Below are positions 34,334 to 36,239 of a stretch of 36,239 nucleotides of DNA, one piece after another. The first letter of the stretch is position 1, and each line of letters begins with the position of its first letter. The position numbers were made by a program, and so were the translations under genes. This stretch comes from an uncultured Pelagibacteraceae bacterium (lineage in GTDB: Bacteria > Pseudomonadota > Alphaproteobacteria > Pelagibacterales > Pelagibacteraceae), in NCBI GenBank assembly GCA_902542855.1, contig CACBWE010000009.1, forward strand, positions 1 through 36,239, given 5' to 3'. The notes beneath the pieces were generated by a model. That model made no database searches, was not told the origin of the DNA, and saw only the letters and a list, made by a program, of their open reading frames with translations.

Positions 34334-35548
34334 ATGAGCAAAATCAAGGTAAATAACCTGGTAGTAGAGCTGGATGGCGATGAAATGACACGAATTATAT
34401 GGGAGTTCATCAAAAACAAATTAATCCTTCCATATTTAGATCTTGGCATTGAATACTACGATTTAGGGATGAAAAGCAGAGATAATACAGACGATCAGAT
34501 CACAATAGAATCTGCGAATGCTATTAAAAAAATTGGTGTTGGAATTAAGTGTGCAACGATTACACCTGATGAAGAAAGAGTAGAAGAATTTGATTTAAAA
34601 AAAATGTGGAAATCTCCAAACGGAACAATAAGAAATATAATTGGAGGAACAGTATTTAGAGAACCAATTATTTGTAAAAATATTCCAAAACTTGTTCCCT
34701 CTTGGACTGATCCAGTAATTATTGGAAGACATGCTTTTGGTGATCAATATAGAGCAACAGATTTTAAAGTTCCTGGAAAAGGAAAAATGGAAGTGAAGTG
34801 GACATCTGAAGATGGAAAAGATGAAATTAAATATGAAGTATTTAATTTCACAGGTCCTGGTGTAGCTTTATCAATGTACAACTTAGATAAGTCTATTGAA
34901 GACTTTGCAAGATCTTGTTTTAGCTATGGGTTAATAAAAAAATGGCCCGTTTATATGTCAACAAAAAATACGATTCTAAAGCAGTACGATGGAAGGTTTA
35001 AAGACATTTTCCAAGAAATTTTTGACAAAGAATACAAAAGTGAATTTGAAAAAAATAATTTGACTTACGAACATAGATTAATTGATGATATGGTCGCATG
35101 TGCAATGAAGTGGAGTGGTAAATATATTTGGGCTTGTAAAAATTACGATGGTGATGTTCAGTCAGATACTATGGCTCAAGGTTATGGGTCTTTAGGATTA
35201 ATGACAAGTACATTGTTAACGCCAGATGGAAAAATAATGGAGGCAGAGGCTGCACACGGAACAGTGACTAGACACTATAGAATGCATCAACAAGGAAAGG
35301 AAACTTCAACCAATCCTATCGCATCAATTTTTGCGTGGACTAGAGGATTAGCTCATAGAGGTAAGTTAGATAATAATGATGCACTAATTAAATTTGCTCA
35401 AACTTTAGAAAAAGTTTGTATTGAATGTGTGGAAAGTGGATCAATGACAAAAGATTTGGCAATTCTTATTGGTCCTGATAGCAAGTATTTAACTACCAAT
35501 CAGTTTTTAGATGAAATTGACGGTAATTTAAAAAAGAAATTAAATTAA
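34334..35548 (+). CDS. icd: isocitrate dehydrogenase (NADP), eukaryotic-type
   Basis: TCA-cycle enzyme converting isocitrate to 2-oxoglutarate. The 404-residue sequence is of the homodimeric type II family shared by mitochondria and many alphaproteobacteria, not the E. coli type: [16 protein letters not shown] at the start, [47 protein letters not shown], and [12 protein letters not shown] near the coenzyme site. It stands alone on the plus strand and its last 9 bp overlap the convergent alaS stop. Confidence 0.96.
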   Translation: MSKIKVNNLVVELDGDEMTRIIWEFIKNKLILPYLDLGIEYYDLGMKSRDNTDDQITIESANAIKKIGVGIKCATITPDEERVEEFDLKKMWKSPNGTIRNIIGGTVFREPIICKNIPKLVPSWTDPVIIGRHAFGDQYRATDFKVPGKGKMEVKWTSEDGKDEIKYEVFNFTGPGVALSMYNLDKSIEDFARSCFSYGLIKKWPVYMSTKNTILKQYDGRFKDIFQEIFDKEYKSEFEKNNLTYEHRLIDDMVACAMKWSGKYIWACKNYDGDVQSDTMAQGYGSLGLMTSTLLTPDGKIMEAEAAHGTVTRHYRMHQQGKETSTNPIASIFAWTRGLAHRGKLDNNDALIKFAQTLEKVCIECVESGSMTKDLAILIGPDSKYLTTNQFLDEIDGNLKKKLN

Positions 35549-36239
35549 ACTCTTAAGCTTTTCAAAAGCTTCTTCAATTTTTGATTGATCTTGTCCACCA
35601 GCTTGGGCAAAGTCTTTTCTTCCACCACCGCCTTTACCACCAATTATTTCAGATCCAACTTTAACAAATTTAACTGCATCAAATTTGCTTGTTAATTTAT
35701 CTGTTACTCCAACAGCTAATCCAACCTTGTCATCTTTATTTGCAAATACAACCACAATACCTTCGCCTAAATCTTTTTTACCTTTATCTACAAGTTTTCT
35801 TAATTCTTTTGGAGCCAATCCATCTATTTTTTGAAGTCTTAACTTAATTCCATTAATTTCCTCGTCTTTAATAATATTTTTAGATTTATCCTCTAAAATT
35901 GTATTTACTGAGATTGCCTCTAATTGTTTAGTTAAATTTTTAATTAAAGTCTTTTGATCAGCTTCTTCTAAACTTGGTTTTCCGCCCAACTTAATAATTT
36001 GCTGACTTAAATCTTTAATAGTTTCCTCATCTTTTTCTGCAGTTAAGTTTGATAATTTTTCTTTATTTTTTAAATATTCCTCTAATTGCTTATCTCTCAA
36101 AGCCTCAATTCTTCTAACCCCCGCAGCAATTGAAGACTGGCTGACAATCTTAAATTTACCAATATCACCAGTGTTTTTTACATGTGTTCCACCACATAAT
36201 TCAGTTGAAAAATACTTTCCATTCTCGTCTCCCATAGAA
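35540..36239 (-). CDS. alaS: alanyl-tRNA synthetase AlaS, C-terminal part
   Basis: The final 232 residues or so of alanyl-tRNA synthetase; the catalytic core lies beyond the right edge. Seen here are the end of the editing domain, with the zinc-binding segment [16 protein letters not shown], followed by [13 protein letters not shown], a coiled-coil-like charged stretch, and the DHHA1 C-terminal domain with [16 protein letters not shown]. The open frame continues to the window edge without a stop. Converges with icd and overlaps it by 9 bp. Confidence 0.95.
   Translation of the reverse strand, partial: SMGDENGKYFSTELCGGTHVKNTGDIGKFKIVSQSSIAAGVRRIEALRDKQLEEYLKNKEKLSNLTAEKDEETIKDLSQQIIKLGGKPSLEEADQKTLIKNLTKQLEAISVNTILEDKSKNIIKDEEINGIKLRLQKIDGLAPKELRKLVDKGKKDLGEGIVVVFANKDDKVGLAVGVTDKLTSKFDAVKFVKVGSEIIGGKGGGGRKDFAQAGGQDQSKIEEAFEKLKSLI

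Noticed and set aside
1-36239. rRNA, tRNA, CRISPR, insertion sequences, integrases
   Set aside because: No gap is large enough for rRNA, no cloverleaf-like sequence was seen in the gaps, and no repeat arrays or transposase/integrase proteins are encoded.

Overview
The window looks like a chromosomal segment of a SAR11-clade alphaproteobacterium (Candidatus Pelagibacter or a close relative). The DNA is strongly AT-rich. Genes are packed end to end with overlaps or gaps of a few bases, and no non-coding stretch exceeds about 200 bp. Several traits are known from SAR11: a tandem glycine riboswitch in front of gcvT, formate oxidation, and a psd-pssA-rlmE-guaB-guaA block. I see no rRNA, tRNA, CRISPR array, insertion sequence or prophage.

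Layout, left to right. (1) 1-4180, minus strand: mobA and moeA (molybdenum cofactor), an EamA-type transporter, a well-conserved creatinase, and the first 51 residues of a glycine amidinotransferase-like protein. (2) 4223-11835, plus strand: a formate dehydrogenase operon made of an IscU/SufU-like scaffold, an HPP-family membrane protein, fdhD, a fused diaphorase subunit (FdsG+FdsB), the large Mo/Fe-S subunit FdsA, and selO. (3) 11837-13425, minus: a FOXRED1-like FAD oxidoreductase and TspO. (4) 13434-14180, plus: a short-chain dehydrogenase. (5) 14177-22430, minus: glycine riboswitch, gcvT-gcvH-gcvP, followed with 6 bp spacing by a lipid/oxidative-stress type cluster (COG2907 FAD protein, DUF1365, cyclopropane-fatty-acid-synthase family, DUF3833 lipoprotein). 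(6) 22469-25759: an EamA transporter with pxpC and pxpB on the minus strand and pxpA divergent on the plus strand (5-oxoproline use), then a TPR lipoprotein-sized secreted protein and a TerC/YjbE-family membrane protein. (7) 26948-34257, minus: a nine-gene run psd, pssA, glycosyltransferase, rlmE, CBS-less guaB, a TPR protein, guaA, gloA, panB. (8) icd on the plus strand and the 3' part of alaS on the minus strand.

A functional thread runs through the first 22 kb. Creatinase would give sarcosine (or glycine, if it acts on guanidinoacetate) plus urea. An FAD amine oxidoreductase could demethylate N-methyl amino acids. The glycine cleavage system, under glycine control, turns glycine into C1 units. 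The Mo-dependent NAD-linked formate dehydrogenase, with its cofactor genes alongside, oxidises the resulting formate. This fits the known SAR11 habit of burning methylated compounds for energy, but the link between these genes is inference from proximity.

The points most worth a second look are the amidinotransferase/creatinase pair, the unusual Fe-S ligand set in the FdsB part of the fused diaphorase, SelO and an IscU-like scaffold inside the formate dehydrogenase operon, a 12-bp pairing that could hide the gcvT start codon in competition with the riboswitch, and an IMP dehydrogenase without its regulatory CBS domains.
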